Source: Acetobacter aceti
GTDB lineage: Bacteria; Pseudomonadota; Alphaproteobacteria; Acetobacterales; Acetobacteraceae
DNA length: 64,000 bases
Reading direction: 5' to 3'
Assembly (NCBI RefSeq): GCF_002005445.1
Contig: NZ_CP014692.1
Span: 1,860,001-1,924,000, forward strand
A program made the translations under genes and the position numbers. The notes below the pieces were generated by a model that was not told the origin of the DNA, searched no databases, and saw nothing but the letters and a program-made list of their open reading frames with translations. This document shows, piece by piece, positions 27,710 through 37,247 of the stretch. Positions within the stretch are counted from its first letter, which is position 1. Each line of letters starts with the position of its first letter.

Positions 27710-28273
27710 TTACCCAGAAAAATTCAACGTTATCATATGCTGTCGGTCATCCACGATGACCAGACCAGACAACGTGAGCCTTTCTTCACCCTCATCCCGG
27801 AAACGTAATGTCAACAGACCATCTGACAGTCGATCCGTTCGGGCGACGGAAACCTGAAGCGTCGACGGACCACGCTTCACGGCTGTTACAGTGACCGCTC
27901 CCTGCATATGAATCGGTCGCGCCAGCAGCAGCCCAAGCGGTGTATGAGAAAGCCCCATACGTGTCACAGCACCAGTCTGCGGATTATCAAGGACCAGATG
28001 GCCATCACCCGCCGTAAGCGTCATACCTCTCGGATTGCTGTAATCCAGTCTTAGCTGCCCTGGCTGATAATTCAGCATTCCTTCACCCTGGCTGCCATCT
28101 GGCCAGGTTTGTACAAACCTGCTTTGCAGAGTTGTCAGGCCGTTCAGATAGTCTTCCACGCGAGTGACATCCTGCTGGTCCTGTACCGTCAGAGGAACGG
28201 TTCCTGTCTGAGAACAGGCAGCCAGCGCCAATCCGGATAACAGGGCGCTCCTCCGGGAAAGCAGCCGCATCAT
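27710..28273 (-). CDS. lolA: LolA-family lipoprotein carrier with a lipobox
   Basis: A 187-residue protein of the LolA/LolB fold, which shuttles lipoproteins across the periplasm. Family features are FVQTWPDGSQGEG, GMLNYQPGQLRLDYSNPRG, DGHLVLDN and SHTPLGLLL. Unlike classical soluble LolA it has a lipobox LAAC with Cys20 after a short RRSALLSGLA signal, so it is predicted to be membrane-anchored. Two ATGs are possible (28273 and 28270). The first overlaps the bolA stop (ATGA type), so the two are coupled. Confidence 0.85.
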   Translation of the reverse strand: MMRLLSRRSALLSGLALAACSQTGTVPLTVQDQQDVTRVEDYLNGLTTLQSRFVQTWPDGSQGEGMLNYQPGQLRLDYSNPRGMTLTAGDGHLVLDNPQTGAVTRMGLSHTPLGLLLARPIHMQGAVTVTAVKRGPSTLQVSVARTDRLSDGLLTLRFRDEGEERLTLSGLVIVDDRQHMITLNFSG

Positions 28274-28578
28274 ACAGCAATCTCTGCCGGTGTGTTCAGA
28301 GTCAGGGCCAGCGCATGCAGGCCATCGGTAAATTCGGCGTCGAGATATTTATGAACAAGCCGTGACCGGGCAACACGCGAAAGTCCGGAGAAGGCGTCAC
28401 TCACCAGCGTAAGACGAAAATGTGTCTCCGACGCACCCTCCTGTGGTCCACGTGGGCGTGCGATGTGATGTGCATGCCGATCGCTCTCGTCGATAATCTC
28501 CATACGGACCGGGTGCAGCTTCTCCTGCAGAAGCGCCGTTACGCGCTGGGCCCGCGGGCCTGTTGCAATACCTGCCAT
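28270..28578 (-). CDS. BolA family protein
   Basis: A 102-residue protein of the BolA family, which pairs with monothiol glutaredoxins in iron-sulfur and iron sensing. The core has the LLQEKLHPVRMEIIDES strand-helix, then HFRLTLVSDAFSGLSRVARSRLV and a C-terminal GLHALALTLNTP. An internal His pair (HAHH) fits the metal-binding region. The ATG at 28578 (MAGIATGP) is chosen over an upstream one at 28608. It is translationally coupled to the downstream LolA-family gene. Confidence 0.9.
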   Translation of the reverse strand: MAGIATGPRAQRVTALLQEKLHPVRMEIIDESDRHAHHIARPRGPQEGASETHFRLTLVSDAFSGLSRVARSRLVHKYLDAEFTDGLHALALTLNTPAEIAV

Positions 28579-28663
28579 CGCTCTTAATCTCCACCTTCTG
28601 CATGCCACTATCCGTCAACAACCCTCTTGCATCCGGACCATCGTGGCACACATAACAGGCTGC

Positions 28664-29269
28664 ATGAGCAGACGAAACACACGTCATCGGGCATTTGATC
28701 CCGATCCGGATGCCCCGAGGCAATGTTGCGACGCCCCCGGCTGCGAGCAGGAGGCGGGCTACCGCGCGCCTCGGTCCCGCGACAGCCTGAATGAATATTT
28801 CTGGTTCTGCCTTGAGCACGTTCGCGAGTACAACGCCCGGTGGGATTATTACAAAGGCATGAGTTCAGCCCAGATCGAGGCGCATCTGCGGGCTGATATG
28901 TCATGGGACCGCCCCTCCTGGAAAATCGGGCATATCGGCCAGAAGGGTTTTAACGAGGAGGACGTCCTCGATCCGCTCGACATTCTCAACGCGTCGCGCG
29001 CCGATCGCGCCCGTCGCCACCGCCAGTCCCGCGAACCGAAAACGCCAGAACCGCTGCGTGAACCGCTTGCGACGATGGGGCTGCGTTGGCCCGTCTCTCT
29101 CGACGAGGTCAAAACACGCTACAAGACCCTTGCCAAGAAGCACCATCCGGACACCAATCATGGCGATCCCCATGCCGAAGAGCGCCTGAAAGTCATCAAT
29201 GTGGCCTATTCAACCCTTCGCACGCATTTCACCTCCAACATTGAGAGTGACCTCGAAAAATCTGCCTGA
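28664..29269 (+). CDS. J-domain (DnaJ-like) protein adjacent to cobS
   Basis: A 201-residue protein. The N-terminal part has Cys pairs (CCDAPGC, FWFCLEH) that could bind metal, then a Trp-rich link, and the C-terminus (about 140-195) is a J domain: LDEVKTRYKTLAKKHHPDTN with the HPD motif. It should stimulate an Hsp70 (DnaK). Such proteins lie next to cobS in many Alphaproteobacteria, so a role in CobS/CobT assembly is plausible but inferred. The ATG at 28664 is preferred to a GTG at 28643. It is divergent from bolA. Confidence 0.9.
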   Translation: MSRRNTRHRAFDPDPDAPRQCCDAPGCEQEAGYRAPRSRDSLNEYFWFCLEHVREYNARWDYYKGMSSAQIEAHLRADMSWDRPSWKIGHIGQKGFNEEDVLDPLDILNASRADRARRHRQSREPKTPEPLREPLATMGLRWPVSLDEVKTRYKTLAKKHHPDTNHGDPHAEERLKVINVAYSTLRTHFTSNIESDLEKSA

Positions 29270-29310
29270 TCGTGGCAGGGTCACTCTGAACATTAACGAA
29301 CGGATGCATC

Positions 29311-30303
29311 ATGACCGCTGAGTCTGCTGACCTGATACCAACATCTGCGATCTCGGTTCCCGACCTTGAGGTCTCGGCACGTGAGGTTTTCGGAATTGAC
29401 AGCGATCTCAAGGTTCCCGCCTTCTCGATCCGCACCGAGCATGTGCCTGAAATCGACACCAGCTACCGGTTCGATCACGACACCACTCTCGCGATTCTGG
29501 CGGGATTCGCGTTCAACCGCCGTGTCATGGTGCAGGGCTTCCACGGCACCGGTAAATCCTCCCACATCGAGCAGATTGCCGCCCGCCTGAACTGGCCATG
29601 CGTCCGTATCAACCTCGACAGTCACGTCTCGCGTATCGACCTGATCGGCAAGGACGCCATTGTCCTGAAAGACGGTCAGCAGGTGACCGAGTTCCGTGAA
29701 GGACTGCTGCCGTGGTGTCTCCAGCACCCCTGCGCTCTCGTGTTCGACGAATACGACGCAGGCCGCCCGGACGTGATGTTCGTCATTCAGCGCGTGCTCG
29801 AAGTGGACGGAAACCTGACCCTGCTCGACCAGAACCGCGTCATTCGCCCCAACCCGTTCTTCCGTCTGTTCGCCACCGCCAACACCGTGGGACTTGGCGA
29901 CACGACCGGCCTGTATCACGGTACGCAGCAGATCAATCAGGGACAGATGGACCGCTGGAACATCGTCACCTCCCTGAACTACCTGCCGCACGAACAGGAA
30001 GTGGCGATCGTCACCTCCAAGCTGGGTGTTGCGTCCGACGACAAGAAGATGCGCCAGACCATCGACAACATGGTCGCCCTCGCCGGCCTGACACGGTCCG
30101 GCTTCATGGCGGGCGATATCTCGACCGTCATGTCTCCCCGTACGGTCATCGCCTGGGCAGACAACCTTCGTATTTTCGGTGATCTGGCCTTTGCTTTCCG
30201 GGTGACGTTCCTGAACAAGTGCGATGAAGCCGAGCGCAGCATGGTGGCTGAATACTATCAGCGCTGCTTCAACGCTGATCCCCTGGTCAAGCGCAAGAAC
30301 TGA
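29311..30303 (+). CDS. cobS: Aerobic cobaltochelatase subunit CobS
   Basis: The AAA+ ATPase subunit that works with CobT and CobN to insert cobalt into hydrogenobyrinate diamide in aerobic B12 synthesis. The 330-residue protein has Walker A GFHGTGKS (residues 76-83), Walker B-like [13 protein letters not shown] and sensor NTVGLGD. It lies between a J-domain gene and cobT (20 bases to cobT), the usual alphaproteobacterial order. CobN is not in the window. Confidence 0.95.
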   Translation: MTAESADLIPTSAISVPDLEVSAREVFGIDSDLKVPAFSIRTEHVPEIDTSYRFDHDTTLAILAGFAFNRRVMVQGFHGTGKSSHIEQIAARLNWPCVRINLDSHVSRIDLIGKDAIVLKDGQQVTEFREGLLPWCLQHPCALVFDEYDAGRPDVMFVIQRVLEVDGNLTLLDQNRVIRPNPFFRLFATANTVGLGDTTGLYHGTQQINQGQMDRWNIVTSLNYLPHEQEVAIVTSKLGVASDDKKMRQTIDNMVALAGLTRSGFMAGDISTVMSPRTVIAWADNLRIFGDLAFAFRVTFLNKCDEAERSMVAEYYQRCFNADPLVKRKN

Positions 30304-30323
30304 CGACAGGAAAAAGACTGGAC

Positions 30324-32228
30324 ATGGCCGAACGTCCCCGTTCTTCCCCGCCCCTTCCCACAGTGAATGATGCGGCTGACAAGGCCGAGGCGTTCCGGCG
30401 TGCGACGGTCGGGGCTATTCGCGCCATGGGCGGACGGCCTGACACCAATGTCACCTTCCACTCCGGGAACATGCCGCCCGGCCCTCTGGATCAGGAAGGG
30501 CCGATCCGCCTTCCCCAGCCTTCACGCCATGCCACGGAGGATGAAGCCACCCGTATTCGTGGAGCGGCTGATTCTGAAGCCCTGAAAATCAGGCATCACG
30601 ACGCGGATTTTCATCGGTCTCATCAACCGGATGACGGTGCGGCCCGTGCTGCTTACGACGCACTCGAAATGGCGCGTATTGAAGCCGTCGGTTCACGCCA
30701 CATGCTCGGCGTAGCCGCCAATCTGGACCAGAAGCTGGAGCAGGAATGCCGCGACCTCGGCGTGTCGCACATGTCCAGCAAGGAGCAGCTTCCCACAGCC
30801 TTCGCTCTTGGGCTGCTTGCCCGTGCCAGGATCAGCGGACGGCCTGTGCCGGAGATTGTCCGCCCTCTGCTCGATGACTGGAGCCGCACGCTCTCGCCTG
30901 ACGCCCTGAAAGCGCTTGAAGCGCTCAGCGCCGCCCAGAACGATCAGGCCGCCTATTCACGCGCCTCGCAGAAGCTGATGGCGGCATGTTCCCTTGTTGA
31001 ACTCGACAGCGAGATGCCCGAAAGCGACGATAACGGAGAAGAAGACGCCACCGGTGAGGATGAAGAGGGTGCGGAGGAGCCGCCAGCCGCGCCGGAAGAG
31101 CAGCCTTCGACCGACGAGATGGAAGAGGAACAGGCTGGCGCCGAACCTCAACTGATGGATGGCAGCGGAGAAACTGGCGACCCGGATGAGTCCACTGAAA
31201 TGGAGTCGGGCGATACGGACGGCACCGGCGATCCTTCCGGTCCCAATGAGGGGCGGCCTGCCACCCCAGGTGACACCGCATCCGGTTATCACGCCTACAC
31301 CATCCAGTTTGACGAGGAAATTGCCGCAGAGGATCTGTGTGACGAAGACGAACTGACACGCCTGCGCCAGCAGCTCGACGTCCAGCTGGCGGCGCTGACC
31401 GGCGTGATTTCACGACTGGCAAACCGCCTGCAACGCAAGCTTCTCGCCCAGCAGACCCGTTCATGGAACTTCGATCTGGAAGAAGGCATCCTTGATGCCG
31501 GACGTCTCTCACGGATTGTCGTCAACCCTACCCTTTCCCTGTCTTACAAACAGGAAAGCGAGACGGAGTTTCGTGATACTGCCGTCACGCTTCTGATCGA
31601 CAACTCCGGCTCCATGCGCGGACGACCGATTTCCGTGGCGGCGATGTGTGGCGATATCCTCGCCCGCACGCTTGAGCGCTGTGGTGTCAAGGTGGAAATT
31701 CTCGGCTTCACGACACGCGCCTGGAAAGGCGGCCAGAGTCGTGAGAAGTGGACGACTGACGGAAAGCCGAAAAATCCCGGACGTCTGAACGATCTGCGGC
31801 ACATCATCTACAAGTCTGCCGATACCCCCCTGCGGCGGGCCCGCCGCAATCTCGGGCTGATGCTGCGTGAAGGTCTGCTCAAGGAAAATATCGATGGGGA
31901 GGCGCTTCTCTGGGCCTCGCGACGCCTGCGCGGCCGCCCGGAGCAGCGCCGCATCCTGATGGTGATCTCCGACGGGGCGCCCGTGGATGACAGCACCCTG
32001 TCGGCCAACCCGAGTTCCTATCTGGAAGACCATCTGCGCGAGGTCATCAAGGCGATCGAAAGTCGCAGCGAGATTGAGCTGGTCGCCATTGGCATCGGGC
32101 ATGACGTGACGCGCTATTACCGGCGGGCCGTCACGATCACGGACGCCGAAGAACTCGGCGGCACGATGATGAAAAAGCTGTCCGAACTGTTCGATGAAGG
32201 CGCACGTCGCTCAGGCGGGCAATCCTGA
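30324..32228 (+). CDS. cobT: Aerobic cobaltochelatase subunit CobT
   Basis: The von Willebrand A-domain partner of CobS in cobalt insertion. The 634-residue protein has an N-terminal helical domain, a long acidic linker (about 230-330, rich in Glu, Asp and Ser), and a C-terminal VWA domain with MIDAS residues DNSGS at 426-430 and later SDGAPVDD. It begins 20 bases after cobS. Its 3' end overlaps the PLP-decarboxylase gene on the other strand by 18 bases. Confidence 0.95.
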   Translation: MAERPRSSPPLPTVNDAADKAEAFRRATVGAIRAMGGRPDTNVTFHSGNMPPGPLDQEGPIRLPQPSRHATEDEATRIRGAADSEALKIRHHDADFHRSHQPDDGAARAAYDALEMARIEAVGSRHMLGVAANLDQKLEQECRDLGVSHMSSKEQLPTAFALGLLARARISGRPVPEIVRPLLDDWSRTLSPDALKALEALSAAQNDQAAYSRASQKLMAACSLVELDSEMPESDDNGEEDATGEDEEGAEEPPAAPEEQPSTDEMEEEQAGAEPQLMDGSGETGDPDESTEMESGDTDGTGDPSGPNEGRPATPGDTASGYHAYTIQFDEEIAAEDLCDEDELTRLRQQLDVQLAALTGVISRLANRLQRKLLAQQTRSWNFDLEEGILDAGRLSRIVVNPTLSLSYKQESETEFRDTAVTLLIDNSGSMRGRPISVAAMCGDILARTLERCGVKVEILGFTTRAWKGGQSREKWTTDGKPKNPGRLNDLRHIIYKSADTPLRRARRNLGLMLREGLLKENIDGEALLWASRRLRGRPEQRRILMVISDGAPVDDSTLSANPSSYLEDHLREVIKAIESRSEIELVAIGIGHDVTRYYRRAVTITDAEELGGTMMKKLSELFDEGARRSGGQS

Positions 32229-33689
32229 GCGACGCTTTGCGGCAAAACAGAGAACCGCATCCACCATCCGGTCGACATCCGCCACCATCGTCCTGTGGTT
32301 GACGATGGCGGCCCGGATCACCAGACGCCCGTTGATACGTGTCGTCGAGGGAGCCGCCAGCCCTGACTCCTGAACGTCCTTCACGACCTCACCGTTCAGA
32401 TGATCGAGTTGTTCGTCCGTCAGTGCTGGATCACGAAGTCTGAAGCAGACGATATCCAGCGTTACAGGCGCCATGAGGTCGAGTGTCGGTTCAGCGGCGA
32501 CGCGGTCAGCGAGATGACGCGCAACGGCACAACAATTGTCCACCATCTGGCCAAGACGCTGCGTTCCGTAGACCGACAACGTTGCCCAGACTTTCAGCGC
32601 CCTGAACCCCCGGGACAGATCAGGACCAAGGTCGCAGAACCATGGCGCGCCCGCGGCAAGACCTCGATCTTCCCGCGAGAGATAGGACAGGGTCTGCGCA
32701 AACGCCGCGGCATGTTTGGTGGAATCCCTCACGATCACACATCCCGCGTCATAGGGAACCTGCGCCCATTTGTGGAAGTCGAAGGCAAGACTGTCGGCTT
32801 TTTCAAGACCAGACAAAGCCTCTTTAAAACGTGGAGAGAGAGCCGCCATCGCGCCGAAAGCACCGTCCACGTGGAACCAGACGCCTTCCTCAGCGGCAAT
32901 ACCGGCGATGGCCTCAAGCGGGTCAATCGCACCGACATCGACGGTCCCGGCCGTACCGACCACAAGGAAGGGTTCGAGGCCCGCTTGCCTGTCAGCGGCG
33001 ATCATTTCCTTCAGAGCCGTTGTATCCATACGGAAGCTGTCATCCAGAGGCACCAGACGCAGCGCATCTGATCCGAGCCCGGCAAGATCAAACGCCCTGC
33101 TGACACACCCGTGCGCGCTCCGGGCGGCATATCCTACCAGCGATCGGTCCCTCATCCCATTTTCTCGTAGGGACAGACCATTTTCCGCAGCGCGACTGGC
33201 GACGATCACGGCGATAAAGTTGGCAATTGAAGAGCCTGTGACAAACAGGCCCGATGCCGTTTCCGGAAAGCCCATCAGGGTCGCGGCCCAGCGGATCACC
33301 ATGCGTTCGACTTCCACCGGCGCGTGGTCCCTACCACCCAGATTGGCGTTGAGACCTGCGGCCAGCAATTCCGCCAGCATACCGACAGGAGTGCCGCCTC
33401 CATGCACCCACCCCATGAAGCCCGGATGGCGGTTGCCTACGCTGTAAGGGAGAACTGTCTCCCGGAACACCTCACCGAAGGCGTCTGCGTCCATTCCCTG
33501 ATCTGGAACCGGAGCGTTACGAAATCCTGCACGCATGTCATCAGGCAAGGGCTGCCACACAGGCTGCTCCCTGAGGTTTTGCAGATTATCGAACATCATA
33601 TCGAGCAGACGATGCCCAGTGGCTCTGAGCCTGTCCCAGTCCGCTCCCTGAGGATCAAGAGAAGAGAACAGGTCGGTATCATCCACCAT
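32211..33689 (-). CDS. PLP-dependent group II decarboxylase
   Basis: A 492-residue enzyme of the aromatic-L-amino-acid/glutamate/2,4-diaminobutyrate decarboxylase family. Features are [14 protein letters not shown], the TGSSIANF phosphate region, VDGAFG, and the PLP-lysine motif [11 protein letters not shown]. The substrate cannot be told; an aromatic amino acid is possible. It overlaps cobT's 3' end by 18 bases (tail to tail). It is a single gene on this strand, with no visible transporter partner nearby, so an amine-exporting acid-resistance role is not supported by context. Confidence 0.85.
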   Translation of the reverse strand: MVDDTDLFSSLDPQGADWDRLRATGHRLLDMMFDNLQNLREQPVWQPLPDDMRAGFRNAPVPDQGMDADAFGEVFRETVLPYSVGNRHPGFMGWVHGGGTPVGMLAELLAAGLNANLGGRDHAPVEVERMVIRWAATLMGFPETASGLFVTGSSIANFIAVIVASRAAENGLSLRENGMRDRSLVGYAARSAHGCVSRAFDLAGLGSDALRLVPLDDSFRMDTTALKEMIAADRQAGLEPFLVVGTAGTVDVGAIDPLEAIAGIAAEEGVWFHVDGAFGAMAALSPRFKEALSGLEKADSLAFDFHKWAQVPYDAGCVIVRDSTKHAAAFAQTLSYLSREDRGLAAGAPWFCDLGPDLSRGFRALKVWATLSVYGTQRLGQMVDNCCAVARHLADRVAAEPTLDLMAPVTLDIVCFRLRDPALTDEQLDHLNGEVVKDVQESGLAAPSTTRINGRLVIRAAIVNHRTMVADVDRMVDAVLCFAAKRRSGLPA

Positions 33690-33849
33690 GAGAACGCTTT
33701 CGCAAGAAACAGGCCGGCAGGAAACTCAGGCCATCACCGTGCTTTCATACAGAACTGGATTGATGAAGACCAATGCATGCTATGCTGATCATCGTAAGCC
33801 ATTGATTGCAATGATCTCGAATTACAGCGATCCGGAGCGAGGACAAATC

Positions 33850-34650
33850 ATGCTGTTCGACGGTTTTTCCCGCACAACCAGAATTGTGAACGATATCCCC
33901 TATCACTTCTGTCTGGGCGGAAGCGGCCCGCTGCTCATGCTCCTTCATGGTCGGCCCGAAACCCACGCCATGTGGCACAGGATAGCACCGGCTCTCAGCG
34001 CACAGCACACGGTGATATGCCCGGACCTGCATCCGGAACGATCACTTTCAGAGCAGGCTGCAGATCTGCTTAGTCTGGCGGATAGTCTTGGCCATCACAG
34101 CCTCATTCTTGCAGGACAGGATTATGGAGCGCGGGTCGCGTGCGAAGTCGCCGGACAGCAGCCGTCTCGTGTAAAGGCTCTTATCCTGCTCGAAGCCCTG
34201 CCCGGCCCTGATCACACAGGCCGTGACGATATGGCTTTTTCCCTGACGCAATATGAGAGTTGCTGGTTTGGTCAGCTTCATCCCAAACCTGAGGCCAATT
34301 CAGTGCAGATACCAGCTGAATGGCTATCCGATCCCATTTCTGAAGACAGCTATTTTTCACCGGAGGCCGTTAAAGACTATCTCTCCGCGCAGGTCTGGCG
34401 GAGTAACATTCCATTTTCATGGCCGGCATCCCGTCCCGAACTTCAATGTCCCGTTCTGGTGCTCTGGGGTAAAAAAGGCCGTATTGGCGGTTGGTACAAT
34501 CCCGTCGCGCTGTGGCAGGCCGTCTCGGCCAGCACGGTGACGGGCCAGGCGCTCCCGGGAGAGCATTTTCTTCCTGAAGAAGTGCCGGAAGAAACAATAT
34601 CCGCCATGCAGAATTTTCTGGCCGCCATGTCATGTAGCGATGGCAGGTAA
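33850..34650 (+). CDS. Alpha/beta hydrolase, haloacetate-dehalogenase-like
   Basis: A 266-residue alpha/beta hydrolase of the epoxide-hydrolase/haloacetate-dehalogenase branch. The oxyanion stretch HGRPETH, the nucleophile elbow GQDYGA (Asp91 in place of Ser) and catalytic His239 in GEHFLPEE fit that branch. The place where dehalogenases have a second Asp (LDILP) reads LEALP here, with Glu115. The late WYNPVALW also carries Asn where relatives have Asp. The ATG at 33850 follows AGGAC; an earlier frame from 33688 is not needed. Substrate unknown. Confidence 0.8.
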   Translation: MLFDGFSRTTRIVNDIPYHFCLGGSGPLLMLLHGRPETHAMWHRIAPALSAQHTVICPDLHPERSLSEQAADLLSLADSLGHHSLILAGQDYGARVACEVAGQQPSRVKALILLEALPGPDHTGRDDMAFSLTQYESCWFGQLHPKPEANSVQIPAEWLSDPISEDSYFSPEAVKDYLSAQVWRSNIPFSWPASRPELQCPVLVLWGKKGRIGGWYNPVALWQAVSASTVTGQALPGEHFLPEEVPEETISAMQNFLAAMSCSDGR

Positions 34651-34689
34651 GCTGCGAATGAGCGCAGATCCAATCGCTGTCTATCTCGT

Positions 34690-35532
34690 TTAACCGAACA
34701 GCGAAGCGACAAGGGATGTGCCGCTCGAGGTGATGCCAAACAGACTGAGAGTTGGGTCATTCGACCCATCCGAACCATAAAGCGACAATATTGTTGAAGG
34801 CTGGGTGATTGTCTGCGGATTGAACTGGAGAATAGCCAGATAACGTTCTGCATATTTCTGGATATTCGCTTGAGATGAAAAATCCGATGGTTGGTACGTT
34901 TTTTCGATCAGACGCTTCTGTTCATCGTAATCCAGAAGACCGAACTGCATTGGATTATACCCGCTGACGGTTTCAACGACTTTCAGAAGAGTGGCATCCG
35001 ACATGATCTGATCGACCGTCATGCCTGTTGTCATTGTTCTCGTGAAATAAAGAGCGTTACCAACACCGGAAGTACTCCTCTGAGCCTCCAGTCCAGTTTC
35101 ATATGACTTCTCTTCATATTTGGTGACGATCGAATCAACGGTCGATTGATCGGCAAAAGGTGATGTCGTGGAAGCCGAAGTGCCACTTGTATTGAATGCA
35201 GCAAAGGCTTTTGCAAACGCTGTCCAGGCCGCATTGCCTGATTTGGCCGATACAGATGTGGCGGCCTTCGGATCCTGCGTAAGGAGGTCTTTCACCAGCG
35301 CCGTGGAGTTCTGAATCGACCCGAGACCATAAGCACCGAGAACAACAGAAAGCGCCTTGTAGTTCTTCATCAGGGCGGAAGCAGACGTTATCGTTACGGC
35401 ATCGGCTTCAAAGGATGACGTATAGTTACTCACCGTCGCGTCTGTCTTGGCGTAATCGGAAGCCGATTTCGCCTCGTCCTTGAGATCTTGCTCATACAGG
35501 GCGACAGGTGAGAGACCGGTGATAACAGACAT
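34690..35532 (-). CDS. DUF1217 flagellar-associated protein (orphan)
   Basis: A 280-residue Ser/Thr-rich protein of the DUF1217 family, seen in flagellar clusters of Alphaproteobacteria. The N-terminus MSVITGLSPVALYEQ and the repeated acidic/Ala helices followed by FSSQANIQKYAERYLAI fit the family. Its role is unclear; it may be exported as part of the flagellar apparatus. No other flagellar genes are in the window, so it is a stray gene. It faces the alpha/beta hydrolase gene tail to tail. Confidence 0.75.
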   Translation of the reverse strand: MSVITGLSPVALYEQDLKDEAKSASDYAKTDATVSNYTSSFEADAVTITSASALMKNYKALSVVLGAYGLGSIQNSTALVKDLLTQDPKAATSVSAKSGNAAWTAFAKAFAAFNTSGTSASTTSPFADQSTVDSIVTKYEEKSYETGLEAQRSTSGVGNALYFTRTMTTGMTVDQIMSDATLLKVVETVSGYNPMQFGLLDYDEQKRLIEKTYQPSDFSSQANIQKYAERYLAILQFNPQTITQPSTILSLYGSDGSNDPTLSLFGITSSGTSLVASLFG

Positions 35533-35738
35533 GGGAGACCTCCATCAGCCGGCTTTTCCGGCGTTTGCGTCTGTCCGCAGATTGCTCCTTCTCTGTTAAC
35601 GGTCAGTTAAAGCCATATACGTGGAATGAATGCTCAAGGTTAATTTTAAGCTTGGCGACACGAAATTTTCTTGCTCTTCTGTAATGAACTTCTCCCGGCA
35701 GGCTACGTTTTCCAGGAGAAAAGCGGTCAGGAGCACGA

Positions 35739-37247
35739 ATGGGCAACTATACGCACAAACAGACCGGACCTTCCCCGACTGCCAGCGGCTTTTCCGCTGA
35801 CACGCCGTCTGAAGGCCTGTTCTCCGCCTATCGCAATGGGCATTTTTTCTGCGAACTCACCAATGCCGGGGCGCCGCTCGATCCCCGGATCGACCTGCTC
35901 CGACAACGATTGAACGCGCTCCCTCTCGACGACCTCCGTGCCCGCGCGGCGCAGGCCGAACAGGAACTGTACAATCTCGGCATCACCTTCACCGTTTATT
36001 CCGACAGGGACGCCATTGACCGTATCCTGCCGTTTGACCTTGTTCCCCGCATCCTGACACAACCAGAATGGCGTCATGTGGAAGCAGGGGTGAAACAGCG
36101 CGTCAAAGCCCTGAACATGTTCCTGTGGGACATCTATCACGACCAGAACGTCCTCAAGGACGGGATCATTCCGCGTGAACTGGTCGTCGGAAATGCCAAT
36201 TTCTGCAACGCCATGATGGGTCTGGACGTGCCCGGCGGCACCTACATCCATATCGATGGCACCGATCTTGTCCGCGACGAGACAGGCCGCTTCCTCGTAC
36301 TGGAAGATAACGGGCGCACACCATCCGGTGTATCGTATGTGATCGAAAACCGTCATACGACGTTGCGCGTCATGCCCGACATCGCCTCGGGCATCGATCT
36401 CATGCCGGTGGACGAATATGGCATGCGGCTTCAGGATGCGCTCAGCCAGGTAGCCCCAGAAGGCGTAGACAATCCACAGGTCGTCCTTCTTTCTCCGGGC
36501 ATCTACAACTCTGCCTATTTTGAGCATGTTTTCCTCGCTCGCGAGATGGGAGTTCCCCTCGTGGAAGGGCGCGACCTCGTCACTGAAAACGATCGTGTCT
36601 ACATGCGCACGACAGCAGGTCTGCGACCCGTCCACTCCATATACCGTCGCCTCAACGATGATTTTCTTGATCCGGAAGCCTTTGATTCCTCAAGCATGCT
36701 GGGCGTGCCCGGACTGGTGCGGGCCTATCGCAAAGGGAATGTGACCATCGCCAACGCCATCGGCACGGGTGTGGCGGATGACAAGGCTGTTTATGCGTAC
36801 ATGCCGAGGATCATTCAGTATTACCTCTCGGAAGAGCCGATTCTTTCCAATGTTGAGACGCATATCTGCGCGGAACCGGAGGGTCTGGCCTACACACTGG
36901 CCAATCTCGACAAGCTGGTTGTCAAACCTGTCGGTGAATCAGGCGGCTATGGCCTTCTGATCGGCCCGCACGCGACAAAAGAAGAACTGTCCGACTTCAG
37001 CCGCAAGCTGAAAGATGATCCCGCGAACTATATCAGCCAGCCTGTCGTGCAGCTTTCGGTCTGCCCCACCCTGTGTGAAACCGGCCTTGAAAATCGTCAT
37101 GTCGATCTGCGGCCTTTCGCCGTTACCGGCAAGGACACATGGGTGCTTCCCGGCGGTCTGTCCCGCGTGGCCCTGAAACGTGGCTCACTCGTCGTCAATT
37201 CGTCCCAGGGCGGTGGCTCCAAGGACACATGGGTACTGGCATCATGA
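35739..37247 (+). CDS. Circularly permuted type 2 ATP-grasp protein
   Basis: A 502-residue predicted ATP-dependent ligase with circularly permuted ATP-grasp fold. Recognisable are HVEAGVKQRVKALNMFLWDIY, the FLVLEDNGRTPSGVSYV segment, LVEGRDLV, and the C-terminal LVVKPVGESGGYG and WVLPGGLSRVA. Members are predicted to form amide (peptide-like) bonds in an unknown compound. It overlaps the alpha-E gene by an ATGA. A paralogous fused version lies at 61487-64000 in this window. No transglutaminase or proteasome-like gene adjoins this copy. Confidence 0.93.
   Translation: MGNYTHKQTGPSPTASGFSADTPSEGLFSAYRNGHFFCELTNAGAPLDPRIDLLRQRLNALPLDDLRARAAQAEQELYNLGITFTVYSDRDAIDRILPFDLVPRILTQPEWRHVEAGVKQRVKALNMFLWDIYHDQNVLKDGIIPRELVVGNANFCNAMMGLDVPGGTYIHIDGTDLVRDETGRFLVLEDNGRTPSGVSYVIENRHTTLRVMPDIASGIDLMPVDEYGMRLQDALSQVAPEGVDNPQVVLLSPGIYNSAYFEHVFLAREMGVPLVEGRDLVTENDRVYMRTTAGLRPVHSIYRRLNDDFLDPEAFDSSSMLGVPGLVRAYRKGNVTIANAIGTGVADDKAVYAYMPRIIQYYLSEEPILSNVETHICAEPEGLAYTLANLDKLVVKPVGESGGYGLLIGPHATKEELSDFSRKLKDDPANYISQPVVQLSVCPTLCETGLENRHVDLRPFAVTGKDTWVLPGGLSRVALKRGSLVVNSSQGGGSKDTWVLAS

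Noticed and set aside
30925..31512. A 195-residue minus-strand frame over cobT
   Set aside because: It mirrors the repetitive acidic linker of CobT; Pro/Arg-rich sequence typical of such shadows.
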